NCBI GenBank assembly: GCA_031266255.1
Contig: JAISBK010000206.1
Coordinates: 1-5,424, forward strand
From: Treponema sp.
GTDB taxonomy: Bacteria > Spirochaetota > Spirochaetia > Treponematales > Breznakiellaceae
Direction: 5' to 3'
DNA: 5,424 nt
In this document: piece by piece, positions 1 to 5,424 of the stretch
Layout of the letters: every line of letters starts with the position of its first letter
Numbering within the stretch: position 1 is the stretch's first letter
Program-made: the position numbers and the translations under genes
Notes under the pieces: generated by a model
What the model was told of the DNA's origin: nothing
The model's input: the letters and a program-made list of their open reading frames with translations, nothing else
Databases searched by the model: none

Positions 1-396
1 ATAGGCATGGATAGCCTGTCCAAATGGGCGTACAAGCTGGAACAGGCCTCAAAAAACAACGACGGTGCCACCTGTATCAAGGAGACCGAATGTATTTGCC
101 AGGAGATGTATTGGTTCAGGGAAACGCTTATAAAAACCGGGCTTATGGAAATGGGGGAGGTGGCGAAGAAGACGTTGGTAACCCAGGGGCTATTAGAGGA
201 GAAGTTGGAGGCTCTGGCTCAAGCCTGTAATATAGGGGCAAGCGACAAGGCAGATAGTCTGGCTGCAGAACTAGATCGGATGACTTACAATGAGGTTGCG
301 GATGAAATGCTTAGAGAAATAAGCAACCTCGTGGCTTCCTTAGATTATGATGTAATAGATGAGAAAGTTGTCCAGTTGCGAAGGCTCTTAGCATGA
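1..396 (+). CDS. Hybrid sensor histidine kinase, C-terminal Hpt end only (5' part outside window)
   Basis: This is the last 131 codons of a gene entering from the left; the frame is open from base 1 and ends at TGA 394-396. The Met at base 7 is an internal residue, not a start. The peptide aligns without gaps, end to end, with residues 675-805 of the downstream kinase; I count about 66 of 131 identities. Shared landmarks are LSKWAY near the start, CI-ETE, a LE-KL-ALA-AC segment and SLDYDV near the end. The match begins just after the Hpt phospho-histidine of the downstream kinase, so the equivalent histidine here should lie about nine residues beyond the left edge. I infer that the whole gene encodes a similar PAS/HisKA/receiver/Hpt kinase. 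A stand-alone Hpt protein remains possible because the catalytic domains are not visible. Confidence 0.8.
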   Translation: MGMDSLSKWAYKLEQASKNNDGATCIKETECICQEMYWFRETLIKTGLMEMGEVAKKTLVTQGLLEEKLEALAQACNIGASDKADSLAAELDRMTYNEVADEMLREISNLVASLDYDVIDEKVVQLRRLLA

Positions 397-404
397 TTAG
401 CATG
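388..404. repeat. Short direct repeat TTAGCATG x2 over the stop codon
   Basis: TTAGCATG occurs at 388-395 and again at 397-404, separated by one A, and spans the TGA stop at 394-396. The second copy also gives the palindrome AGCATGCT (399-406). It may be a local duplication at the gene end or a weak binding site. There is no T-run, so it is not an intrinsic terminator. The sequence is certain; a function is not. Confidence 0.3.
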
Positions 405-479
405 CTGAATGATGCTCTGATTGTTTGTATTTTATAAGGAGTATTTCATTATATAAATAGGATATCGAGACGAAATTGA

Positions 480-488
480 TGGTATATT
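480..488 (+). promoter_or_regulatory. Possible extended -10 promoter for the complete kinase
   Basis: TG at 480-481, one base, then TATATT at 483-488 matches the extended -10 pattern (TGnTATAAT) with one mismatch. No good -35 hexamer sits 16-18 bases upstream. The site lies in the AT-rich 166-base gap between the two kinase genes. A transcript starting near base 495 would have a leader of roughly 65-70 bases. AT-rich sequence gives such matches by chance, so confidence is low. Nothing else in the gap 397-562 looks like a gene. Confidence 0.25.
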
Positions 489-515
489 TAGTATAGGAAG
501 TATTGAAATAGAGCA

Positions 516-536
516 TAAGATCTGTCTCTTAAGATC
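516..536 (+). promoter_or_regulatory. TAAGATC direct repeat with small stem-loop in kinase leader
   Basis: TAAGATC occurs at 516-522 and 530-536, with starts 14 bases apart. The first copy's TAAGA (516-520) can also pair with TCTTA (527-531) around a 6-base loop. The element lies 26 bases before the kinase start codon and 13 bases before its ribosome binding site. It could be an operator with two half-sites or a leader hairpin. Only the repeat itself is seen; any role is a guess. Confidence 0.25.
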
Positions 537-549
537 ATCTCATAGTACA

Positions 550-554
550 GGGAG
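550..554 (+). promoter_or_regulatory. Ribosome binding site of the complete kinase (selects a GTG start)
   Basis: GGGAG at 550-554, inside GGGAGAAG, lies 8 bases before GTG 563. In that frame TAA at 530-532 closes the region upstream, and the codons between offer no other usual start. The next in-frame Met falls well inside the coiled coil, so GTG 563 is the best start. Confidence 0.65.
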
Positions 555-562
555 AAGTAACC

Positions 563-2980
563 GTGGAATATGATGCTCCCATAGTACCGGAAATATCCGC
601 TTATGCAGATACACCTGGTGCTATAGAAAAACAACATGAACACTTAAAAAAAGAAAACTTGGCTTTGCAGGAAGAGGTCAAACAATTGAACATCCAGCTT
701 GCGGCCATGCAACAGGTTATCACCCGGGCGGAAAAAACTACCGTGGCGCGTGCCAAGTTCAGCGCTACCGTGATAGCGGAAAAATCACGGCAGGAAAAAT
801 ATTTGCACATGCTCCTTGAAAACAGTCCAGATATTATCATATTTCTTGATAAAAATCTCTGTTTTGCCTATTGTACTCATATTTTTCTGACCCGTGCCCG
901 TATCCCGCATTTTGGGCTTATCAATGGCCGAAGTTTTGAGGAAGTCATGGAACGTTCTGGGAATAGAGCCTTTGCCCTCATGATACGCCAGGTATTTCAA
1001 CAGGCCCTTACGGAAAAGAAAACCATCGAAATCCAAGAAGTCCTGGATATCGGCAGTGATGAGGATTTCCGAAACTATACCATTCTCATCACCCCTATGA
1101 TCGAGACCGAAGGGGTAGCGAAGGGACTTATGATTTCCTTCCATGACATTACAGAACTGCTCAAAGCCAAGTATCAGGCAGAAGATGCATCCAAGGCCAA
1201 AAGCCAATTTCTTGCTTCTATGAGCCATGAAATCCGTACTCCCATGAATGCCATCATTGGCATGAGCGATCTCATGCGTACCGATAACCTGGATGTGGTT
1301 CAACAGGGCTACTTTATGGATATCAAGAAAATGTCCAAGGCCCTGCTACAGATCATCAACGATATTTTGGACTTTTCCAAGATCGAAGCAGGGAACTTAG
1401 AACTCGTTCCCGTGCATTTCAACCTGCTGGGCCTCTACGACAACATCTGTTCCATGAGCAAATTTACCGCTATGTCCAAAGAATTGGAGTTTAGGTGCGA
1501 ATTTGATGATTCGATCCCTGAGGTGATTTACGGAGATGAGGTACGGATCCGGCAAGTGATTACCAATCTGGTCAACAACGCCATTAAATACACCCAGGAA
1601 GGGTACGTACAGTTCAAGGTTCAGCGGGTAACCCGGAATAGGGCTGAATGGATCGCTTTTACGGTAAAAGATACTGGTATCGGGATTAAGCAGGAGAATT
1701 TTTCTAAACTGTTCAATACCTTCCAACAGTTTGACAGTAGTAAGAACCGGGGTGTTGTAGGTACCGGCTTGGGGCTTTCCATTACCAAAAACCTGGTTAA
1801 CATGATGGGGGGTATCGTAGAATTTGAAAGTGAATACGGTATCGGTTCGGTATTTACCGTTTATCTACCCCTTGTCAAAGGGGATCCCAGCAAAACCGAA
1901 AAGACCAAGGCCCTTGAGCGGGTGATTGCCTTGGATACTGTACAAGTGCTGGTGGTGGACGACAATTCCATTAATCTCACCGTTGCCCTTGGTTTCCTGG
2001 CCACCCACCATATTTATCCTGACACCGCACAAAGTGGGTTTGAAGCCATTGAACGGGTAAAAACAAAACACTACGATCTCGTGTTCATGGATCATATGAT
2101 GCCGGGCATGGACGGTACTGAAGCAACCCAATGTATCAGGAATTCCGGGAATGAGTGGCTCAAGAAGATGCCCATTGTGGCCCTGAGTGCTAATGCGGTA
2201 AGTGGTGCACGAGAGGCTTTTTTTGAATCAGGCATGGACGACTTTATCTCTAAACCTATTGATGCTACCCAGTTAAACCTAGTACTGGCCAAGTGGCTGC
2301 CCCAGGATAAGATAAATATGGAGGCCCACAGTTCCTCAGATCCTCAAGCGCCGATAGATGAGCAGTTTGCAGCTCTTATGAATGAGCTGAATCAGTTAGG
2401 CATTATGGATAGTACCGTGGGCCTATCTCATGTGGGAAACGATTATACCACTTATGCCCAGATCCTCCGGCAATTCTGTATAGAGCTGGATACCTACATC
2501 AAAGAAATCCGTTTGTTTAGTGCTGATAAGAATTGGAAAGAGTATACTATCAGGCTTCATGCGATGAAAGGGGTATTTGCCAACATGGGGGTAGATGCCC
2601 TGTCAAAATGGGCATATAGCCTTGAATACGCTTCAAGGAACGGTAATTATGTCAAATGTATTGAGGAAACTGAAGCCTTTTGTGAAGATATGCTGCGTTT
2701 TAGAGAAAAACTGTGCACTACTTCCCTCATGGATAAAGGGGAAACAAAAGAAAAACAGCAGGTAGATGAAAAGGTTTTGCGGGAAAAATTGGACGCCTTA
2801 GCCAAGGCCTGTACGTATGGGGAAAGCACTATCGCCGATGCATTGGCTGTAGAGCTTGGAGGGTTCAGTTTTAATGAGGAAGTGGACGAGCGTTTGGCTG
2901 AGATCTGTGGACTGGTTGTCTCTCTGGATTATGATGTGGTGCTTGAGCAGATTGAGTCTCTGGTACATATCTTATCGTAA
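563..2980 (+). CDS. Soluble hybrid sensor histidine kinase: PAS-HisKA-HATPase-receiver-Hpt, 805 aa
   Basis: The start is GTG, supported by GGGAG 8 bases upstream. Domains in order: a charged coiled coil (about 20-60); a PAS sensor domain (about 75-197); HisKA with phospho-histidine H222 in SMSHEIRTP; an HATPase with N-box N335-N339, G1 box DTGIGI from D370 and G2 box GTGLGL from G400; a receiver (about 462-580) with acidic pair D466/D467, phospho-acceptor D510, S542 and K564; an Hpt domain (about 600-715) with H666 in HAMKG; and a helical tail to 805. All catalytic residues are present. No signal peptide or membrane segment is visible, so it should sense a cytoplasmic cue through PAS. Known family chemistry gives the relay H222 to D510 to H666, then to an unidentified response regulator. 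It is preceded by a paralogue and followed 78 bases later by the nifA-like gene. The signal is unknown. Confidence 0.95.
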   Translation: MEYDAPIVPEISAYADTPGAIEKQHEHLKKENLALQEEVKQLNIQLAAMQQVITRAEKTTVARAKFSATVIAEKSRQEKYLHMLLENSPDIIIFLDKNLCFAYCTHIFLTRARIPHFGLINGRSFEEVMERSGNRAFALMIRQVFQQALTEKKTIEIQEVLDIGSDEDFRNYTILITPMIETEGVAKGLMISFHDITELLKAKYQAEDASKAKSQFLASMSHEIRTPMNAIIGMSDLMRTDNLDVVQQGYFMDIKKMSKALLQIINDILDFSKIEAGNLELVPVHFNLLGLYDNICSMSKFTAMSKELEFRCEFDDSIPEVIYGDEVRIRQVITNLVNNAIKYTQEGYVQFKVQRVTRNRAEWIAFTVKDTGIGIKQENFSKLFNTFQQFDSSKNRGVVGTGLGLSITKNLVNMMGGIVEFESEYGIGSVFTVYLPLVKGDPSKTEKTKALERVIALDTVQVLVVDDNSINLTVALGFLATHHIYPDTAQSGFEAIERVKTKHYDLVFMDHMMPGMDGTEATQCIRNSGNEWLKKMPIVALSANAVSGAREAFFESGMDDFISKPIDATQLNLVLAKWLPQDKINMEAHSSSDPQAPIDEQFAALMNELNQLGIMDSTVGLSHVGNDYTTYAQILRQFCIELDTYIKEIRLFSADKNWKEYTIRLHAMKGVFANMGVDALSKWAYSLEYASRNGNYVKCIEETEAFCEDMLRFREKLCTTSLMDKGETKEKQQVDEKVLREKLDALAKACTYGESTIADALAVELGGFSFNEEVDERLAEICGLVVSLDYDVVLEQIESLVHILS

Positions 2981-2984
2981 AAGA

Positions 2985-3024
2985 AGTACAACTACCCTAA
3001 GCAATAGTTCAGGTGGCATGTACT
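2985..3024 (+). promoter_or_regulatory. Stem-loop between kinase and nifA-like gene
   Basis: AGTACA (2985-2990) is perfectly complementary to TGTACT (3019-3024). Inside it, CTACC (2992-2996) can pair with GGTGG (3012-3016) with one G-U pair, leaving a 15-base apical region. It starts 5 bases after the kinase stop. It is followed by AGAAAATA rather than a T-run, so it is not a standard intrinsic terminator. It could be a processing or stability element, or part of a structured leader for the downstream gene. The pairing is read directly from the sequence; folding has not been calculated. Confidence 0.4.
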
Positions 3025-3030
3025 AGAAAA

Positions 3031-3061
3031 TACTCCATAAATGGAGTAGTATTCCTCCATG
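3031..3061 (+). promoter_or_regulatory. Alternative hairpins hiding the ribosome binding site and start of the nifA-like gene
   Basis: TACTCCAT (3031-3038) and ATGGAGTA (3041-3048) form a perfect 8+8 inverted repeat around AA, realistic as a 7-bp stem with a 4-base loop. The right arm contains GGAG (3043-3046), the only plausible Shine-Dalgarno before ATG 3059; its 12-base spacing is long. The same ATGGAG (3041-3046) can instead pair with CTCCAT (3055-3060), which includes the first two bases of the start codon, around an 8-base loop. The two folds exclude each other and both occlude ribosome binding. This suggests translational control, or alternatively a DNA operator palindrome. Confidence 0.45.
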
Positions 3062-4699
3062 ATTACTACCCTGACTGTGGATGTCAATAGTTCGGATTGG
3101 GAACGGGCGGAATTGGAATTACTCTTTGATATCGCCCGAACTTTTGATAAACATGTGGAACTGCGGGCCGCCTTAGGCCCGCTCTTGAGTTTCCTGGAAA
3201 TACGGGCAGGACTTACCTGGGGTATGGTAACTCTTTTAGATCGATCCTCAGGACTGTTGAAAATAGAAGAAGCCTACGGGCTTTCCCCGGAAGAGAAGAA
3301 ACGGGGGCTTTACCGGCTTGGGGAAGGTTTAGTGGGCCGGGTGTTTGAATCAGGCCAGACGATTATGATACCGGATCTCTCTAAGGAGACTCGTTTCCTT
3401 AACCGGGCAAAGAATCGAACCAGGGCGGATATGGTGGGGCTCACGTATTACTGTGTTCCTATCATATCAGGTGGTGGGATTATCGGTACGCTCAGTGCGG
3501 AACGCCGAATTCAGCATGATCCCTATCATGCCTGTTTAGCTATGCAGATGCTTCGAGATCGGGTTTTACTTGAAAAAGTTTCGACGATTATAGCTGATTC
3601 AGCGAAGCTCCGAGAGCGGATCCTGGAAGAGCAATTTCGGTTTCAGCAAGAAGGAACAGCCCTCAAGGAGCGTTTTCGAGACCGGAATCTTTCAAAAGAG
3701 GGACGAGGCACACAAGTCCATGGAGGAAGGATCGCCGAAGGGAGCGCCATCATAGGAACCGCTCAGGCCATGCAAGGATTTTACCAGATGCTAACCCAGG
3801 TGGCTCCTAGTGATGCCACGGTTCTCATCACCGGAGAAAGCGGTACCGGCAAGGAACTTGTGGCAGTTGAGCTGCACCGGCTTTCAAAACGGGCAGCTGC
3901 TGCATTGATCAAGATAAACTGTGCCGCGCTGCCTGAATCGATCATTGAAAGTGAACTGTTTGGTCATGAAAAAGGGGCGTTTACCGGAGCCACGAGTCAG
4001 CGTAAAGGCAGGTTTGAGCTCGCCCACCAGGGGACGATTTTTATGGATGAAATCGGGGAGCTGTCTCCCCAGATCCAGGTAAAACTCCTTAGGGTACTCC
4101 AAGAGCGGGAACTAGAACGAGTAGGAGGTGCGGCTCCTATCAAGGTCAATGTCAGACTCATTGCCGCGACCAACCGGAATGTAGAGCAAGCGGTTAAGGA
4201 AGGCCGGTTTCGAGAGGATCTGTACTATCGGCTCAACGTATTTCCCTTGCATATTCCCCCCTTACGGGAACGGAAGAGTGATATTGTTCTTTTAGCGGAT
4301 CATTTTACAGAAAAATACGCGGAAAAGAACGGAAAGCTCATCAAGCGCATATCCACACCGGCGATTGATCTGCTCACCAGTTATTCCTGGCCGGGGAATG
4401 TCCGAGAATTGGAGAACTGTATTGAACGGGCAGTGATACTTTCTATCGATCAGGTTATCCATTCCTATAACCTGCCCGCGAGTCTGCAATCTGCAGTATC
4501 TACCAAAACCGAACCGACCACGACCCTGGAAGCGGCTCTTTCCCAGCTGGAAAAGGAACTTATCGTTGAGGCCCTCAAGATCAGTGCAGGTAATATGGCT
4601 TGTGCAGCCCGTCGCTTAGGTATCACGGAACGACAAATAGGACTGCGGGTTCGTCATTACGGCATTAATTGGCGGCTCTATCGAGTCCCCAAGTTATAA
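3059..4699 (+). CDS. nifA: NifA-type sigma-54-dependent transcriptional activator (GAF-AAA+-HTH), 546 aa
   Basis: This is an enhancer-binding protein that would use ATP hydrolysis to open sigma-54 promoters. An N-terminal GAF domain (about 15-165) is followed by a charged linker and an AAA+ domain (about 228-460). The AAA+ domain has Walker A GESGTGKE from G259, the sigma-54 contact loop GAFTGA at 306-311, Walker B with D330/E331, R385 and R391 around the arginine-finger region, and WPGNVRELENC from W444. A C-terminal helix-turn-helix (about 511-535) ends in an ITERQIGLRVRHYGI stretch, the form I associate with NifA rather than NtrC. The length fits NifA. It keeps C454, but Y442 replaces the first cysteine and the C-x4-C linker pair is absent, so it lacks the motif of oxygen-sensitive NifA proteins. 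There is no receiver domain. ATG 3059 is the first start, since an in-frame TAG lies at 3047-3049. No nif structural genes are in view, so the exact target genes (nif, or alternative nitrogenase) are inferred. Confidence 0.8.
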   Translation: MITTLTVDVNSSDWERAELELLFDIARTFDKHVELRAALGPLLSFLEIRAGLTWGMVTLLDRSSGLLKIEEAYGLSPEEKKRGLYRLGEGLVGRVFESGQTIMIPDLSKETRFLNRAKNRTRADMVGLTYYCVPIISGGGIIGTLSAERRIQHDPYHACLAMQMLRDRVLLEKVSTIIADSAKLRERILEEQFRFQQEGTALKERFRDRNLSKEGRGTQVHGGRIAEGSAIIGTAQAMQGFYQMLTQVAPSDATVLITGESGTGKELVAVELHRLSKRAAAALIKINCAALPESIIESELFGHEKGAFTGATSQRKGRFELAHQGTIFMDEIGELSPQIQVKLLRVLQERELERVGGAAPIKVNVRLIAATNRNVEQAVKEGRFREDLYYRLNVFPLHIPPLRERKSDIVLLADHFTEKYAEKNGKLIKRISTPAIDLLTSYSWPGNVRELENCIERAVILSIDQVIHSYNLPASLQSAVSTKTEPTTTLEAALSQLEKELIVEALKISAGNMACAARRLGITERQIGLRVRHYGINWRLYRVPKL

Positions 4700-4707
4700 T
4701 TTTTTTT
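4700..4707 (+). other. T8 tract in the 20-base convergent gap
   Basis: Eight T residues directly follow the TAA of the nifA-like gene. A T-run is the tail of an intrinsic terminator, but I see no convincing stem just upstream: the best pairing, GGACT 4640-4644 with AGTCC 4684-4688, has a 39-base loop and ends 11 bases before the tract. On the - strand the tract reads as A8 and cannot serve the glycosyltransferase. Termination for both genes therefore remains unexplained. Confidence 0.25.
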
Positions 4708-4719
4708 CTAAAGCAGAGC

Positions 4720-5424
4720 TTAAACCCTCAGACGTTCTTCGACAATTCTTTCTATCCGGTCGATAAAAGCGGTTTTGGAAAACTGCTGTACCTGCCGGGT
4801 AAAAAGGGCTCTGCTTTGAAAACACTCTTCCATTGTCTCAAACCGGTCCATAGCTTCAATCAAGGCGGCGGGACTTTGCTCATCGAAAAAAAGACCGGTC
4901 TCGTTTTCCTTTACTGTATCCAAAACACCCCCTTTACGATAGGCAATAACCGGACACCCTGCCGCGTTTGCCTCAATAGGAACTAGCCCCAGGTCTTCTA
5001 TGCCCGGGAAGAGCAGGGCCTTTGCGCGAGCGTAAAGGTTTTTTAATTCGTCATCGGAAACCCGGCCCATAAACTGAATAAGTTCTGAAGAGCCGTACTT
5101 TTTCTTGTCCTTTTCTTTGAGACCGGCCCCGGCAACAACGAGTTTTCTGCCGGATGTAATGCAGGCTTCCACGGCAATATCAAGTCGTTTATAGACTACC
5201 ACCTGCCCAAAGAAAAGATAAAAATCTTCAGGCCGCCGTTCAACCGTAAAATATTGTTCTACTGGAGCAGGTCCGAATACCACCGCTGCTTCGCGGTTAT
5301 AGTACCGTTTAATCCGCTTTGCCGAATACGGTGAATTGGTAATAAAACGGTCTACCAGGTTAGCCGAACTAATATCCCAAAGCCGCAAAGAGGGGACAAG
5401 GCGTTTCATAAAAAATCGTACCGG
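4720..5424 (-). CDS. GT4-type glycosyltransferase, C-terminal part (5' end outside window)
   Basis: The frame is open from the right edge to TAA at 4722-4720, giving 234 visible codons. The ATG at 5409-5407 is probably internal, because five open codons precede it and a GT4 enzyme usually has about 350-400 residues. The visible part holds the end of the acceptor half (RLWDISSANLVDRF, then a TNS motif) and the whole nucleotide-sugar-binding half. Key features are the VVYKR segment with its donor-phosphate lysine at 5190-5188, AGAG, and the E-x7-E motif in EDLGLVPIE, its glutamates at 4998-4996 and 4974-4972, followed by A-AAGCPVIA. The family transfers a sugar from an activated nucleotide donor, commonly for lipopolysaccharide, exopolysaccharide or O-antigen-like glycans at the cytoplasmic face. 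Donor and acceptor cannot be told from this. It converges with the nifA-like gene and appears functionally separate from it. Confidence 0.85.
   Translation of the reverse strand, partial: PVRFFMKRLVPSLRLWDISSANLVDRFITNSPYSAKRIKRYYNREAAVVFGPAPVEQYFTVERRPEDFYLFFGQVVVYKRLDIAVEACITSGRKLVVAGAGLKEKDKKKYGSSELIQFMGRVSDDELKNLYARAKALLFPGIEDLGLVPIEANAAGCPVIAYRKGGVLDTVKENETGLFFDEQSPAALIEAMDRFETMEECFQSRALFTRQVQQFSKTAFIDRIERIVEERLRV

Noticed and set aside
24..230. 68-codon + strand frame near the left edge
   Set aside because: It overlaps out of frame the Hpt-tail coding sequence, which is supported by ungapped homology to the downstream kinase.
7..396. A complete small 129-residue gene starting at ATG 7
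   Set aside because: The frame is open to base 1, the two preceding codons also align with the paralogous kinase, and no ribosome binding site can be seen.
785..1303. 172-codon open frame on the - strand inside the kinase
   Set aside because: It lies wholly opposite the PAS and HisKA coding sequence, which has clear conserved motifs; the antisense peptide shows no recognisable domain.
3014..3030. TGGCATG as the -24 element of a sigma-54 promoter for the nifA-like gene
   Set aside because: The expected TTGC-type -12 element is absent at the right distance; the sequence there reads AGAAA.
4640..4707. Intrinsic terminator formed by GGACT/AGTCC and the T8 tract
   Set aside because: The stem is only 5 bp, the loop is 39 bases, and the stem ends 11 bases before the T-run.
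4669..4986. 105-codon + strand frame across the convergent gap
   Set aside because: It overlaps the end of the nifA-like gene and runs antisense to the conserved GT4 E-x7-E region; it has no recognisable motif.

Overview
The window carries four protein-coding genes and no RNA gene, mobile element or CRISPR array that I can see. From left to right on the + strand are the 3' end of one hybrid sensor histidine kinase (1-396), a complete paralogous hybrid kinase (563-2980), and a sigma-54-dependent activator of the NifA type (3059-4699). Facing them on the - strand is the 3' two-thirds of a GT4-type glycosyltransferase (4720 to beyond 5424). No gene is visibly frameshifted; the first and last are cut only by the window edges.

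The organism is probably a free-living or gut-associated nitrogen-fixing bacterium with sigma-54. I favour a treponeme-like spirochete. The reasons are the style of the soluble PAS/HisKA/receiver/Hpt kinases in tandem, a NifA-like regulator without NifL beside it, mid-range base composition and AT-rich gaps. This is recognition by style, not proof; other anaerobes (Firmicutes, deltaproteobacterial lineages) are not excluded.

The two kinases end in the same 131-residue C-terminal stretch. It aligns without gaps at about 50% identity by hand count, so they are old tandem duplicates. The complete kinase has no membrane segment and holds the whole phosphorelay in one chain (H222 to D510 to H666), which leaves its final output protein unknown. 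The NifA-like protein has a GAF sensor domain and no receiver domain, so no direct phosphotransfer from the kinases to it is evident.

The most interesting non-coding stretch is the 78-base gap before the nifA-like gene (2981-3058). It contains a 40-base stem-loop. After it comes an 8+8 perfect inverted repeat whose right arm holds the only plausible Shine-Dalgarno sequence. That same arm can instead pair with bases that include the start codon. Both folds hide the ribosome binding site, which suggests translational control of the activator. The activator and the glycosyltransferase converge with only 20 bases between their stop codons.
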